Shown: in pieces, positions 1-7,934 of the stretch | Layout: every line of letters starts with the position of its first letter | Numbering within the stretch: the stretch's first letter is position 1 | Source of the DNA: Cyclobacteriaceae bacterium | Lineage (GTDB): Bacteria > Bacteroidota > Bacteroidia > Cytophagales > Cyclobacteriaceae | Reading direction: 5' to 3' | Length of the DNA stretch: 64,000 nt | Assembly: GCA_030584025.1 (NCBI GenBank) | Contig: CP129487.1 | Location: 1,302,001 to 1,366,000, forward strand | Program-made: the position numbers and the translations under genes | The notes under the pieces: generated by a model | Database searches by the model: none | The model's input: only the letters and a program-made list of their open reading frames with translations | What the model was told of the DNA's origin: nothing

Positions 1-471
1 CACGAATTGCAGGTGGCAGCTGATGCGGGCATGCTGGGTAGCATTGACGCCAACCGGGGTGATTATCAAAACGGTTGGGACACGGATCAATTCCCCAACA
101 ACGTGAATGAACTAACTGAAGCCATGTTAATCATTCTGGAAGCAGGTGGATTTAAAACCGGTGGTATTAATTTCGATGCAAAGACAAGACGAAACTCAAC
201 TGATCTGGAAGATATTGTGTACGCTCACATTGGTGGTATGGACACGTTTGCACGGGCATTGCTCACTGCTCAGGCAATTCTGGATGATGGCGAGTATAAA
301 AAGCTGCGTAAGCAACGGTATTCCAGCTTTGATTCCGGGAGAGGTAAGCAATTTGAACAAGGCAAGCTTACGCTTGAAAGCCTGCATGGTGATGCCCTGA
401 AAAATGGAGAACCTGAAATACAAAGTGGAAGACAGGAATACCTGGAGAATTTGATTAATCGGTTTATTTAA
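1..471 (+). CDS. xylA: xylose isomerase, C-terminal part (5' end outside window)
   Basis: The gene is cut by the left edge; the reading frame is open from base 1. Xylose isomerase interconverts D-xylose and D-xylulose in the cytoplasm, using two divalent metal ions. The visible 156 residues match the C-terminal third of the family: GMLGSIDANRGD followed by GWDTDQFP, then the metal-binding segment GGINFDAKTRR, the HIGGMDTFARAL helix and the end motif SGRQEYLENLINRF. The two Asp residues in SIDANRG and NFDAK are metal ligands in characterised enzymes. The stop lies 28 bases before a secreted arabinofuranosidase, so the two are probably co-transcribed for plant pentose use. Identity is secure; only the length is unknown. 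Confidence 0.96.
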   Translation, partial: HELQVAADAGMLGSIDANRGDYQNGWDTDQFPNNVNELTEAMLIILEAGGFKTGGINFDAKTRRNSTDLEDIVYAHIGGMDTFARALLTAQAILDDGEYKKLRKQRYSSFDSGRGKQFEQGKLTLESLHGDALKNGEPEIQSGRQEYLENLINRFI

Positions 472-499
472 GTTTTTCTTTCACATAAAATTTTCCGAC

Positions 500-2038
500 A
501 TGAAATATGCCCTGCTGATTTTCTTTAGCCTTTCTATAGTTCTGACTATCCATGCACAGAACAAAGTGACGCTTCACGTTGATCAGGCGAATACGCAAAT
601 CAGCAGGCATATTTACGGGCACTTCGCAGAACATCTTGGCCGATGCATTTATGACGGCATGTATGTTGGCGATAATGCTGTTATTCCAAATACCGATGGC
701 GTTCGGAACGATGTGATAAAAGCGCTGAAAGATTTGAAGATACCGAACCTTCGCTGGCCCGGAGGATGCTTCGCGGACACCTATCATTGGAAGGATGCAA
801 TCGGTCCAAAGCAAGAGCGCAAGCACATTGAAAACCTGTCGTGGGGAAATGTAAGGGAAGACAACAGTTTTGGTACGAATGAATTTTTGAATTTGTGTGA
901 ATTGCTTGGCGCTGAACCTTATTTGGCCGTTAATATGAACACAGGCACTGTACAAGAGGCGGTGGAGTGGGTTCAGTATACCAATCATGCAAATGGCACC
1001 AGCTACCTGACCGATTTGCGCGAGAAAAGCGGTCGCGCCAAACCCTGGAATGTAAAGTATTGGGGCATTGGTAATGAATCATGGGATTGTGGCGGTGACA
1101 TGACCGTTGAGCATTATATCAATCTATACAGACAATACGCCACCGCCATGACTAGCTATGGCAACACAGAGAAGTTGTTTCGGATTGCAGTTGGTCCGGG
1201 TTCACCCGATTATGCATGGACGGAAGCGCTGATGAAAAATATTCCTGCGAGGCGTTTTGAGGGTGTATCCATTCATCATTACTCCGTAATCAATTGGAGT
1301 AAAAAGGGTTCTTCAACGGCCTTTACAGATGAGGAGTATTTCAAGACCATGCAGCAAGCATGGCGGATGGAAGAAATGGTCCGGAAGAATGCTGAAATTA
1401 TGGACAAGTATGATCCGCAAAAACGTGTTGCTTTAATTGTGGATGAGTGGGGAGGATGGTATGAAACCGATCCGGAAGGAAGGGGACAACTCTATCAGCA
1501 GAATACCATTCGCGATGCGATGATTGCAGGTTTAACACTCAATATTTTTAACAACCATGCCGACCGCGTGCGAATGGCCAACCTCGCGCAAATTGTAAAC
1601 GTGCTTCAGGCGGTAATCCTAACCGATAAAGAGAAAATTATTCTAACGCCTACGTATCACGTAATGGAAATGTACAACGTGCATCAGGATGCTCTGCTTG
1701 TACCCAGTCAGCTTATTTCAAATGATTTTGTGCAGGGTAATAGTCGCATTCAGGCAGTAACGGTTTCCGCATCAAAAAATCAAAACGGAAAGTTGTACAT
1801 CTCGCTGACCAATATTGATAATAAGAACAGTCAGGAAATTGACATTTCAATCAATGGCTTTAAAGCGAACAAATTAAGTGGCAGGATTTTGACATCAACA
1901 AAAGTTCAGGATCATAATACGTTTGATAATCCGACAAACATTTCACCCAAACCTTTTAAAAGTGCAACCCTCATAAAAGGAAATCTGAAAGTTAGTCTGC
2001 CTCCAAACTCAGTGGTGGTGCTGGAGGTGACTGAGTAG
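500..2038 (+). CDS. secreted alpha-L-arabinofuranosidase, GH51 family
   Basis: A 512-residue glycoside hydrolase that releases L-arabinose from arabinan or arabinoxylan side chains. An N-terminal signal peptide (hydrophobic residues 3-18, ending in IHAQ) exports it. The GH51 catalytic pair is visible: acid/base Glu193 in WGIGNESWD and nucleophile Glu316 in VDEWGGWYE. The early segment LRWPGGCFADTYHW is also typical. The C-terminal ~110 residues are the family's beta domain. It follows xylA closely, which fits pentose catabolism. No T9SS sorting domain is seen, so it is probably periplasmic. Specific linkage preference cannot be read from sequence. Confidence 0.93.
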   Translation: MKYALLIFFSLSIVLTIHAQNKVTLHVDQANTQISRHIYGHFAEHLGRCIYDGMYVGDNAVIPNTDGVRNDVIKALKDLKIPNLRWPGGCFADTYHWKDAIGPKQERKHIENLSWGNVREDNSFGTNEFLNLCELLGAEPYLAVNMNTGTVQEAVEWVQYTNHANGTSYLTDLREKSGRAKPWNVKYWGIGNESWDCGGDMTVEHYINLYRQYATAMTSYGNTEKLFRIAVGPGSPDYAWTEALMKNIPARRFEGVSIHHYSVINWSKKGSSTAFTDEEYFKTMQQAWRMEEMVRKNAEIMDKYDPQKRVALIVDEWGGWYETDPEGRGQLYQQNTIRDAMIAGLTLNIFNNHADRVRMANLAQIVNVLQAVILTDKEKIILTPTYHVMEMYNVHQDALLVPSQLISNDFVQGNSRIQAVTVSASKNQNGKLYISLTNIDNKNSQEIDISINGFKANKLSGRILTSTKVQDHNTFDNPTNISPKPFKSATLIKGNLKVSLPPNSVVVLEVTE

Positions 2039-2098
2039 TTAATTATTATACTGCGCGATTTGTATAAAATTTTTCTGAGTTCTGTTGTGATGTTTTTT

Positions 2099-2187
2099 AA
2101 AGCTCCAAAGGAGCGATATCTCATTAGGAGCGACATCTTGTTAGAGATCGGATATTTTTTTCTGAGCTCCGTAGGAGCGGCATCTTA
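2099..2187. repeat. cluster of short GAGCTCC-GGAGC-type repeat units
   Basis: Three related units occur in 90 bases: one near 2099 (AGCTCCAAAGGAGCGATATCT), a partial one near 2125 (TAGGAGCGACATCTT) and one at 2164 (GAGCTCCGTAGGAGCGGCATCT, written here only to its core). Each has the small palindrome GCTCCnnnGGAGC followed by a conserved GnnATCT tail. They lie in the 3' region between two convergent genes. Tandem units of this kind look like dispersed intergenic repeats; their copy number elsewhere cannot be judged from this window. Confidence 0.6.
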
Positions 2188-2194
2188 TATAAAA

Positions 2195-3841
2195 CTACAA
2201 TGACACGCCACGTTTCCACGGAATAAAATCATCCTGATGGAGTTGTTGTGCTTTGGTTTGCTGCCTACCACTGGCAACATCAATAATAAATTCAAGAATC
2301 TCTTCGCCTACTTCTTCAATCGACTTTGTTCCTTCAATTACGGTTCCTGCATTCACATCAATAATATCAGGCATTCTTTCTGCCAATTTTGTATTCGATG
2401 AAATTTTGACAACAGGCGCTATGGGGTTTCCGGTTGGCGTACCCAAACCGGTGGTAAATAAAATAATGGAAGCGCCAGATCCGGCCATGGCTGTGGTGCT
2501 TTCTACATCATTGCCCGGAGTGCACAACAAATTCAATCCGGGTTTGGTTACATACTCACCATAATCAAGTACATCAGCTACGGGCGATGTCCCGCCCTTT
2601 TTTGCAGCACCGGCAGATTTCATCGCATCGGTAATCAAACCGTCTTTAATATTTCCGGGTGAGGGATTCATATCAAACCCTGAACCTACAGCTTCAGCTG
2701 ATTGTGCGTACGCCCGCATCAGGTGTACAAACTTATCCGCGTTTTCATTGATCGTGCAGCGATTGATCAACTCCTGTTCTACACCACATAACTCCGGAAA
2801 CTCAGAGAGGATGGAAGAACCACCCAATGCAGCAAGCAAATCGGAAACATGGCCTACGGCCGGGTTAGCTGAAATTCCGGAGAAGCCATCGGAGCCACCA
2901 CACTCCAACCCGATTTTAAGTTTGCTTAAAGGAGCAGGTTTGCGTTCCAGTTTATTGGCTTCAACCAGTGCCAAAAACGTTTCATGTATGGCGCGCACCA
3001 ACATGTCTTGTTCGGTACCTTCTTTCTGTTGTTCAAGAATAATGAGTGGTTTAGAAAAGGAAGGATTTATTCTGTTTAGCTTTTGTTGCAGAATATCGAT
3101 TTGAGCGTTTTGACATCCTAAACTTAATACAGTTGCTCCTGCAACATTAGGGTTGTTGATGTAACCGGCCAGTAATGCACATAGGGCTTCTGAATCCTGA
3201 CGAATGCCACCACATCCACCTTCGTGGGTTAAGAATTTTATACCATCTACATTTTTGAAAAGTCGTGATCTTCCATTTGTTTGATGGTGATTAAATGCAG
3301 GTTTGTGAGAATCGTCAAGTTTATTCGTTTTGTATAATTCTACCAACTCGTGCACGTAATTCTTGTAGTCATTTTGTTTCGCGAAGCCCAGTTCTTCTTC
3401 GAACGCATGCCGGATCACATTCACATTTCTGTTTTCGCAAAATACAAGCGGAACAACCAGCCAGTAGTTGGCCACACCCACCTGACCGTCTGCACGGTGA
3501 TAGCCATCAAAAGTTTTATCCTTCCATCGTGAAACGTCAGGAGCTTTCCACGTTATGGTATCTGATTTACCTGAATAGGAGGAGGCCTGGTGTTTTACAT
3601 TTTGTGTGGTAATGGCACCACCGGCCGGAATAGGATGAAGCGCCTTGCCAACCAGTATACCATACATTTTGATTTCATCCTGCGGATTCAAATTCTTCAG
3701 GGTGAATTTGTGTTTGGCGGGGATATCCTGATTCAATATAATGGAACTTCCATTGTACCGGATTTCTTCACCGGCTTTCAGATCGGATAACGCCACTAAA
3801 ACATTATCCTCGGGATGTATCTTTAAGAACTTGTTTGACAT
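2195..3841 (-). CDS. uxaA: altronate dehydratase, UxaA family with N-terminal SAF domain
   Basis: A 548-residue enzyme that dehydrates D-altronate to 2-keto-3-deoxygluconate (KDG), a step of galacturonate breakdown. Residues ~5-90 form the SAF domain seen at the start of full-length UxaA; the remainder is the D-galactarate dehydratase/altronate hydrolase domain, with GYHRADGQVGVANYWLV, THEGGCGG, LECGGSDGFSG and CTPGNDVESTTAMAGSG. I chose the ATG that gives MSNKFLKIHPED; an upstream GTG would add 12 residues but overlaps the palindromic operator. It is divergent from kdgK, and its product is the substrate of that kinase. Regulation by a LacI-type protein is likely from the palindromes in the shared promoter region. 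Confidence 0.93.
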   Translation of the reverse strand: MSNKFLKIHPEDNVLVALSDLKAGEEIRYNGSSIILNQDIPAKHKFTLKNLNPQDEIKMYGILVGKALHPIPAGGAITTQNVKHQASSYSGKSDTITWKAPDVSRWKDKTFDGYHRADGQVGVANYWLVVPLVFCENRNVNVIRHAFEEELGFAKQNDYKNYVHELVELYKTNKLDDSHKPAFNHHQTNGRSRLFKNVDGIKFLTHEGGCGGIRQDSEALCALLAGYINNPNVAGATVLSLGCQNAQIDILQQKLNRINPSFSKPLIILEQQKEGTEQDMLVRAIHETFLALVEANKLERKPAPLSKLKIGLECGGSDGFSGISANPAVGHVSDLLAALGGSSILSEFPELCGVEQELINRCTINENADKFVHLMRAYAQSAEAVGSGFDMNPSPGNIKDGLITDAMKSAGAAKKGGTSPVADVLDYGEYVTKPGLNLLCTPGNDVESTTAMAGSGASIILFTTGLGTPTGNPIAPVVKISSNTKLAERMPDIIDVNAGTVIEGTKSIEEVGEEILEFIIDVASGRQQTKAQQLHQDDFIPWKRGVSL

Positions 3842-3859
3842 TTCAATAAAACTCTTAAC

Positions 3860-3879
3860 TTGCGCAATCGATTGCACAA
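3860..3879. promoter_or_regulatory. LacI-type operator palindrome upstream of uxaA
   Basis: The 20-base sequence TTGCGCAATCGATTGCACAA is an inverted repeat with a single mismatched pair around a central CG. This is the usual symmetry of LacI-family operators. It starts 18 bases before the chosen uxaA ATG, so bound repressor would cover the promoter or transcription start. The regulator itself is not in the window. Confidence 0.6.
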
Positions 3880-3982
3880 TTTAGTAAAAAAAATTGGGTA
3901 GCAAACGAATGAGTTAAAATATGCTTGATAAATGCCCTTTTCGAGTGTTTTTAGTGAGTTTTTAACCATAGTTTTAAAAGAC

Positions 3983-3992
3983 AAACGCGTTT
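3983..3992. promoter_or_regulatory. second LacI-like palindrome, upstream of kdgK
   Basis: AAACGCGTTT is a perfect 10-base palindrome with a central CG, in an A/T-rich context, 22 bases before the kdgK start. Its half sites differ from the uxaA operator, so it may bind a different regulator or be a weaker site for the same one. It is short enough to occur by chance; position in the divergent promoter is the main support. Confidence 0.4.
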
Positions 3993-4014
3993 AAAAATCA
4001 ATTAATTAATACCC

Positions 4015-5049
4015 ATGAATAAAGTAGTAACGTTCGGTGAAATCATGCTCAGGCTGGCAACGCCTGGCTTTCTTCGGTTTTCTCAGGCAACAGAATTAGA
4101 GGCAACATACGGTGGTGGTGAAGCCAACGTAGCCGTATCGTTAGCCAATTATGGCATCGATGCGCGCTTCGTTACCAGCTTACCCAATAATGATATCGGT
4201 GATGCAGCCATCGCTTCGTTGCGTGCCCGTAGTGTTGACACTTCATTTATCAACCGTAGTGGCGACAGGATTGGAATTTATTTTCTGGAATCCGGTGCGG
4301 TGAGTCGCGGGAGCAAGGTAATCTATGACCGTGCCAACAGTTCGTTTGCAAAATTGAAGAAAGGCGTGATCGACTGGGATAAAGCATTTGAAGGTGCTAC
4401 CTGGTTTCACTGGACAGGCATTACACCGGCTGTTTCTGAAGGTGCAGCTGAAGTGTGTAAGGAGGCATGTGAAGTAGCTGCTAAGAAAGGCATTACCATT
4501 TCAACCGACTTAAACTTCAGGAATAAATTATGGAAGTGGGGAAAACCTGCAAGCGAAGTGATGGAGGAGTTGGTAAAACATTGTGATGTAATCTTAGGTA
4601 ACGAAGAAGATGCCGACATGGTGTTTGGTATTAAGCCTGAAGGTGTAGACGTAACATCAGGTCATGTGGAAGGGGCAGCATACGAATCGGTAGGAAAGCA
4701 ATTGATGAAAAAGTTTCCGAAGGCAAAGAAGGTGATTATTACGCTGCGCGGATCAATCAGTGCCAGTCATAATTCATGGTCGGGTGTGTTGTGGGACGGG
4801 AAGAAATTATTCGAAGCGCCAACCTATCAGATAACGCATATTGTAGACAGAGTAGGGGGGGGTGATTCGTTTATGGGCGGATTAATCTATGGATTGATCA
4901 AATATCCAACGGATGATCAGAAAGCCCTCAACTTTGCGGTTGCCGCATCATGCCTAAAGCATACTATTAAAGGTGACTTTAACTTGGTCACTGTTGATGA
5001 AGTGGAGAAGCTGATGAAAGGTGATGCTTCCGGACGTGTTTCACGATAA
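4015..5049 (+). CDS. kdgK: 2-keto-3-deoxygluconate kinase (PfkB family)
   Basis: A 344-residue ribokinase-family sugar kinase that phosphorylates KDG to KDPG with ATP. The N-terminal PfkB signature GGGEANVAVSLANYG and the C-terminal signature DRVGGGDSFMGGLIYG are both present; Asp284 in GGGD is the expected catalytic base. The substrate assignment rests on context: it lies between altronate dehydratase, which makes KDG, and KDPG aldolase, which consumes the product. Its stop codon overlaps the next start (TAATG), pointing to translational coupling with the aldolase. Confidence 0.92.
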   Translation: MNKVVTFGEIMLRLATPGFLRFSQATELEATYGGGEANVAVSLANYGIDARFVTSLPNNDIGDAAIASLRARSVDTSFINRSGDRIGIYFLESGAVSRGSKVIYDRANSSFAKLKKGVIDWDKAFEGATWFHWTGITPAVSEGAAEVCKEACEVAAKKGITISTDLNFRNKLWKWGKPASEVMEELVKHCDVILGNEEDADMVFGIKPEGVDVTSGHVEGAAYESVGKQLMKKFPKAKKVIITLRGSISASHNSWSGVLWDGKKLFEAPTYQITHIVDRVGGGDSFMGGLIYGLIKYPTDDQKALNFAVAASCLKHTIKGDFNLVTVDEVEKLMKGDASGRVSR

Positions 5050-5726
5050 TGATTCGACTTATGCCAACATTTACACCTGAATCCATTGTACAGGCTATGA
5101 AATCAACGGGAATGATTCCCGTGTTTTATCATGCTGATATTGAAATTGCTAAAGCGGTGATGGATGCTTCTTATAAAGGAGGCGTGCGTGTGTTTGAATT
5201 TACCAACCGGGGCGGAAATGCATTTGATGTATTCACACAACTTTTAGTACATGCGCAACAATATCCGGATATGGTACTGGGTATTGGCACCATTATGAAT
5301 GCGGAGACCACGCAGAAATTTATTCAAGCGGGCGCTCATTTCATTGTGTCTCCAATCCTTAAACCCGAAATGGCTGAGGTGTGCAAAAAGCATCATATTC
5401 CCTGGATACCCGGTTGCGCCACACTTACCGAAATTGTTGCCGCGAAAGAGCATGGCGCAGCGGTGATTAAAATTTTCCCTGGGTCTGTACTCGGCCCTGG
5501 CTTTGTGTCTTCTGTTTTACCGGTTATTCCCGGTTATCAACTTATGCCAACAGGAGGAGTTGAGCCAACCAAAGAAAATCTTTCCGCCTGGTTCAAAGCG
5601 GGTGTGATGTGTGTTGGCATGGGTTCGCAATTATTCAAAAAAGAGATCATGGAAAAGAAAGATTGGCCTGCACTTGAAAAGAGTGTGGCGGATGCTATGT
5701 CCATCATCAAGGAAATCATAAAATAA
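5049..5726 (+). CDS. eda: KDPG aldolase (2-keto-3-deoxy-6-phosphogluconate aldolase)
   Basis: A 225-residue class I aldolase that splits KDPG into pyruvate and glyceraldehyde-3-phosphate. The KDPG/KHG aldolase fold is seen in RVFEFTNRGGNAFDVF, which carries the catalytic Glu, and in VIKIFPGSVLGP, where Lys141 is the Schiff-base lysine. PGCATLTEI and LMPTGGVEPT are further family motifs. A start five codons later (MPTFTPES) is possible, but the first ATG overlaps the kdgK stop and suits coupling. It completes the route altronate, KDG, KDPG, pyruvate in this cluster and might also act in the Entner-Doudoroff pathway. Confidence 0.94.
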   Translation: MIRLMPTFTPESIVQAMKSTGMIPVFYHADIEIAKAVMDASYKGGVRVFEFTNRGGNAFDVFTQLLVHAQQYPDMVLGIGTIMNAETTQKFIQAGAHFIVSPILKPEMAEVCKKHHIPWIPGCATLTEIVAAKEHGAAVIKIFPGSVLGPGFVSSVLPVIPGYQLMPTGGVEPTKENLSAWFKAGVMCVGMGSQLFKKEIMEKKDWPALEKSVADAMSIIKEIIK

Positions 5727-5762
5727 TTTCTCATTCGATCACGCTCACTAACCTCACGTGTA

Positions 5763-7121
5763 ATGGAAAACCTGAATTCAAAAATGACAAACTATCGCTG
5801 GACGATCTGTGCGTTGGTGTTTTTTGCTACTACGGTGAATTACCTCGACCGGAATGTTTTGGGATTGTTGAAAACAACTTTGTCGGACATTGGTATGTTC
5901 GGTGATGACAAAGCCAATCAGGAATTATATTATTCGTATGTGATCATGTCGTTTCAGGTGGCATATGCGTTGGGGATGCTGGGCATTGGTCGTGTAATCG
6001 ATAAAATCGGAACGAAGAATGGATACGGCATTGCATTGTTCGGTTGGAGCCTGGCTGCCATTGGCCACGCCTTTGCGAAAACAACATTTGGATTTGGCTT
6101 CTGGCGTGCTGCACTTGGAGTAACCGAGGCTGGAAATTTTCCAGCCGCCAATAAAACTATCGCGAATTGGTTTCCGAAAAAGGAACGGGCATTTGCCACG
6201 GGCATTTATAACTCAGGCGCAAACGTTGGGGCCATTATTGCACCACTTTCTGTTCCGTACATAGCAGAATCGATGGGGTGGGAGTGGGCGTTCATCCTTA
6301 CAGGTGCGGTAGGATTGATCTGGTTATTCTTTTGGTACAGAAGTTATAAAAGTCCGTTAGAAAAACTCAAAGAAGGAAAACTTTCGCAAGCCGAGTACGA
6401 CTATATCCACAGTGATCAGGACGAAGCGATTGTAGAAGATGAGACCAAAGAAAAGGTATCGTGGTTCCGGTTGTTGGGCTACCGCCAAACATGGGCATTC
6501 TTTTTTGGTAAATTCATGACCGATCCGATCTGGTGGTTTTTTCTGTTTTGGTTACCAGCCTTTCTTACCGGAGAAAATGCACGCCATTTGGCTGATGGCC
6601 GTCCGGAAAAGGTGATTGAATGGCCGCTCGCAGTTGCAGTGGTGTACATGGTAGCCACCGTTGGCAGCGTGTTAGGTGGATGGCTGCCCAAGCGATTAAT
6701 TAATGGAGGTATGGATGCCAACAAAGCACGCAAAACCTCTATGCTCATTTACGCCATTATACCCTTGTGTGTGTTGTTTGCATCAACATTAGGAGAAATC
6801 AACACATGGTATGCCGTTGCCATGATCGCCATGGCATGCGCAGCGCATCAGGCCTGGTCGGCCAATATTTTTACAACCGTTTCGGACATGTTTCCCAAGA
6901 AAGCTGTCGCTTCAGTTACCGGCATAGGGGGTATGTCGGGTGCTTTTGGAGGTATATTAATTGCATGGGCAGCAGGCTTATTGTTGAAACATTTTACAGC
7001 ATTGGGCACGGTAGAGAAGGGCTATAGCATTTTGTTTGTAGTTTGCGGTTCTGCCTACCTGATTGCCTGGATTATCATGCATTTGCTGGTGCCTAAGTTC
7101 AAGAAGATTACCGATCTCTAG
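5763..7121 (+). CDS. MFS transporter, hexuronate (ExuT/ACS) type
   Basis: A 452-residue inner-membrane carrier with about twelve hydrophobic segments. The early motif NYLDRNVLG and the segment NWFPKKERAFATGIYNSG are typical of the anion:cation symporter family of MFS carriers, which includes the galacturonate/glucuronate transporter ExuT. It starts 36 bases after eda in the same direction, so it is probably the uptake component of the hexuronate operon. A central cytoplasmic loop (about residues 195-235) is rich in charged residues. The exact substrate, galacturonate, glucuronate or an aldonate, is inferred from context. Confidence 0.88.
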   Translation: MENLNSKMTNYRWTICALVFFATTVNYLDRNVLGLLKTTLSDIGMFGDDKANQELYYSYVIMSFQVAYALGMLGIGRVIDKIGTKNGYGIALFGWSLAAIGHAFAKTTFGFGFWRAALGVTEAGNFPAANKTIANWFPKKERAFATGIYNSGANVGAIIAPLSVPYIAESMGWEWAFILTGAVGLIWLFFWYRSYKSPLEKLKEGKLSQAEYDYIHSDQDEAIVEDETKEKVSWFRLLGYRQTWAFFFGKFMTDPIWWFFLFWLPAFLTGENARHLADGRPEKVIEWPLAVAVVYMVATVGSVLGGWLPKRLINGGMDANKARKTSMLIYAIIPLCVLFASTLGEINTWYAVAMIAMACAAHQAWSANIFTTVSDMFPKKAVASVTGIGGMSGAFGGILIAWAAGLLLKHFTALGTVEKGYSILFVVCGSAYLIAWIIMHLLVPKFKKITDL

Positions 7122-7177
7122 TCATATTGGAATCGTATCGGTAATTGGCTAGATTTCATGGGTAGATTACGAAACTC

Positions 7178-7417
7178 ATGAAAAGACGATTTATCACTCG
7201 CTTGATTATTATTTCTCCAATCCTGTTTATTCTTTTTGAATTTACAGCTTGCTTACGGGGTTCAATGCCTTATGCTTCCTATATGGTGCATAAAGATTTT
7301 GTTCCTGCACGAATGGACAAAATAGGACAGGTCTTTGCATTTTATCCGGAAAACAGTCGGGAGCGATTTGTATTTAAGGGATGGTATGGAGATTTTGACG
7401 GTAATGATCAGCTATAA
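7178..7417 (+). CDS. small hypothetical membrane or lipoprotein
   Basis: A 79-residue open frame that I do not recognise. It starts with Lys-Arg residues and a hydrophobic stretch (about residues 8-24) ending in FTAC, which resembles a lipoprotein box with the Cys near residue 25. The remainder is polar with several aromatic residues (FKGWYGDFDG). It fills the space between the transporter and an antitoxin gene. It could be a genuine short lipoprotein or a chance frame; I have no family match. Confidence 0.35.
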   Translation: MKRRFITRLIIISPILFILFEFTACLRGSMPYASYMVHKDFVPARMDKIGQVFAFYPENSRERFVFKGWYGDFDGNDQL

Positions 7418-7425
7418 TCAAGGAA

Positions 7426-7611
7426 TTGCAGCATGTTAATGATATCTCCTTTTTACGGGCATTGAAACATATGATTCATTATGCATTAAAAAATGAGGGC
7501 CATATTAGTATTGAACAATACAATAAGGAACTGGATGAAGCGGAATTGCGGGTTGCAAAAGGTGAATTTTATTCCCAGCATGAGGTAGAGAAGATGGCGA
7601 AGGAATGGTGA
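7426..7611 (+). CDS. antitoxin of a ParE/RelE-type toxin-antitoxin pair
   Basis: A short acidic protein of about 61 residues preceding a ParE-like toxin and overlapping it by 7 bases. The pattern SFLRALKHMI near the N-terminus and the end GEFYSQHEVEKMAKEW resemble small antitoxins that neutralise ParE/RelE toxins. The start is uncertain: the first possible codon is TTG at the position given; an internal ATG would give a 46-residue protein but would cut the N-terminal part that resembles the family. Classification is by resemblance and gene order only. Confidence 0.6.
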   Translation: MQHVNDISFLRALKHMIHYALKNEGHISIEQYNKELDEAELRVAKGEFYSQHEVEKMAKEW

Positions 7612-7912
7612 AGAAGCCTAAACTTGCGGTAGTATGGGATAAACAGGCCTACTCAGCTCTTCAAAAATTATACGATTACATACGAGAAGAATCAATAGTC
7701 AACGCAGAAAAGGTTCGGTCGGAAATCTTGAGAATGACAGCTAGTTTGCCTGAGCATCCCGAAAAATATCCGCCTGATAAATTCAAGAAGTCGAATACAG
7801 GCAATTACCGGGCTTTGAAAAATTTTCTTATCGGATAGCATATAAGGTTACAGATGACCGTATCATCATTTTAAGGGTTCGTCATGTAAAACAAGAGCCC
7901 AGGAATTACTAA
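7605..7912 (+). pseudogene. ParE/RelE-type toxin with a -1 frameshift
   Basis: The first 72 or so codons encode a ParE-like toxin start (KLAVVWDKQAYSALQKLYDY, then TASLPEHPEKYPPDKFK and NYRA). The frame then hits a stop at 7838. Shifting frame by one base around 7811-7825, in the run CTTTGAAAAATTTT, restores the family's C-terminal half: FEKFSYRIAYKV, then DDRIIILRVRHVKQEP and a stop at 7912. One missing T or A would explain this. The intact product would be about 102 residues, normal for the family. The gene is either broken in the cell or carries a sequencing error in a homopolymer. Confidence 0.8.
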
Positions 7913-7934
7913 TGGTTACATTCCTTTGTTCGTG

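Noticed and set aside
464..988. 174-codon antisense frame opposite the arabinofuranosidase start
   Set aside because: Antisense to a GH51 gene with intact signal peptide and catalytic motifs; no family resemblance.
2195..3877. longer uxaA start at a GTG
   Set aside because: The extra codons overlap the palindromic operator; the downstream ATG gives a normal family N-terminus.
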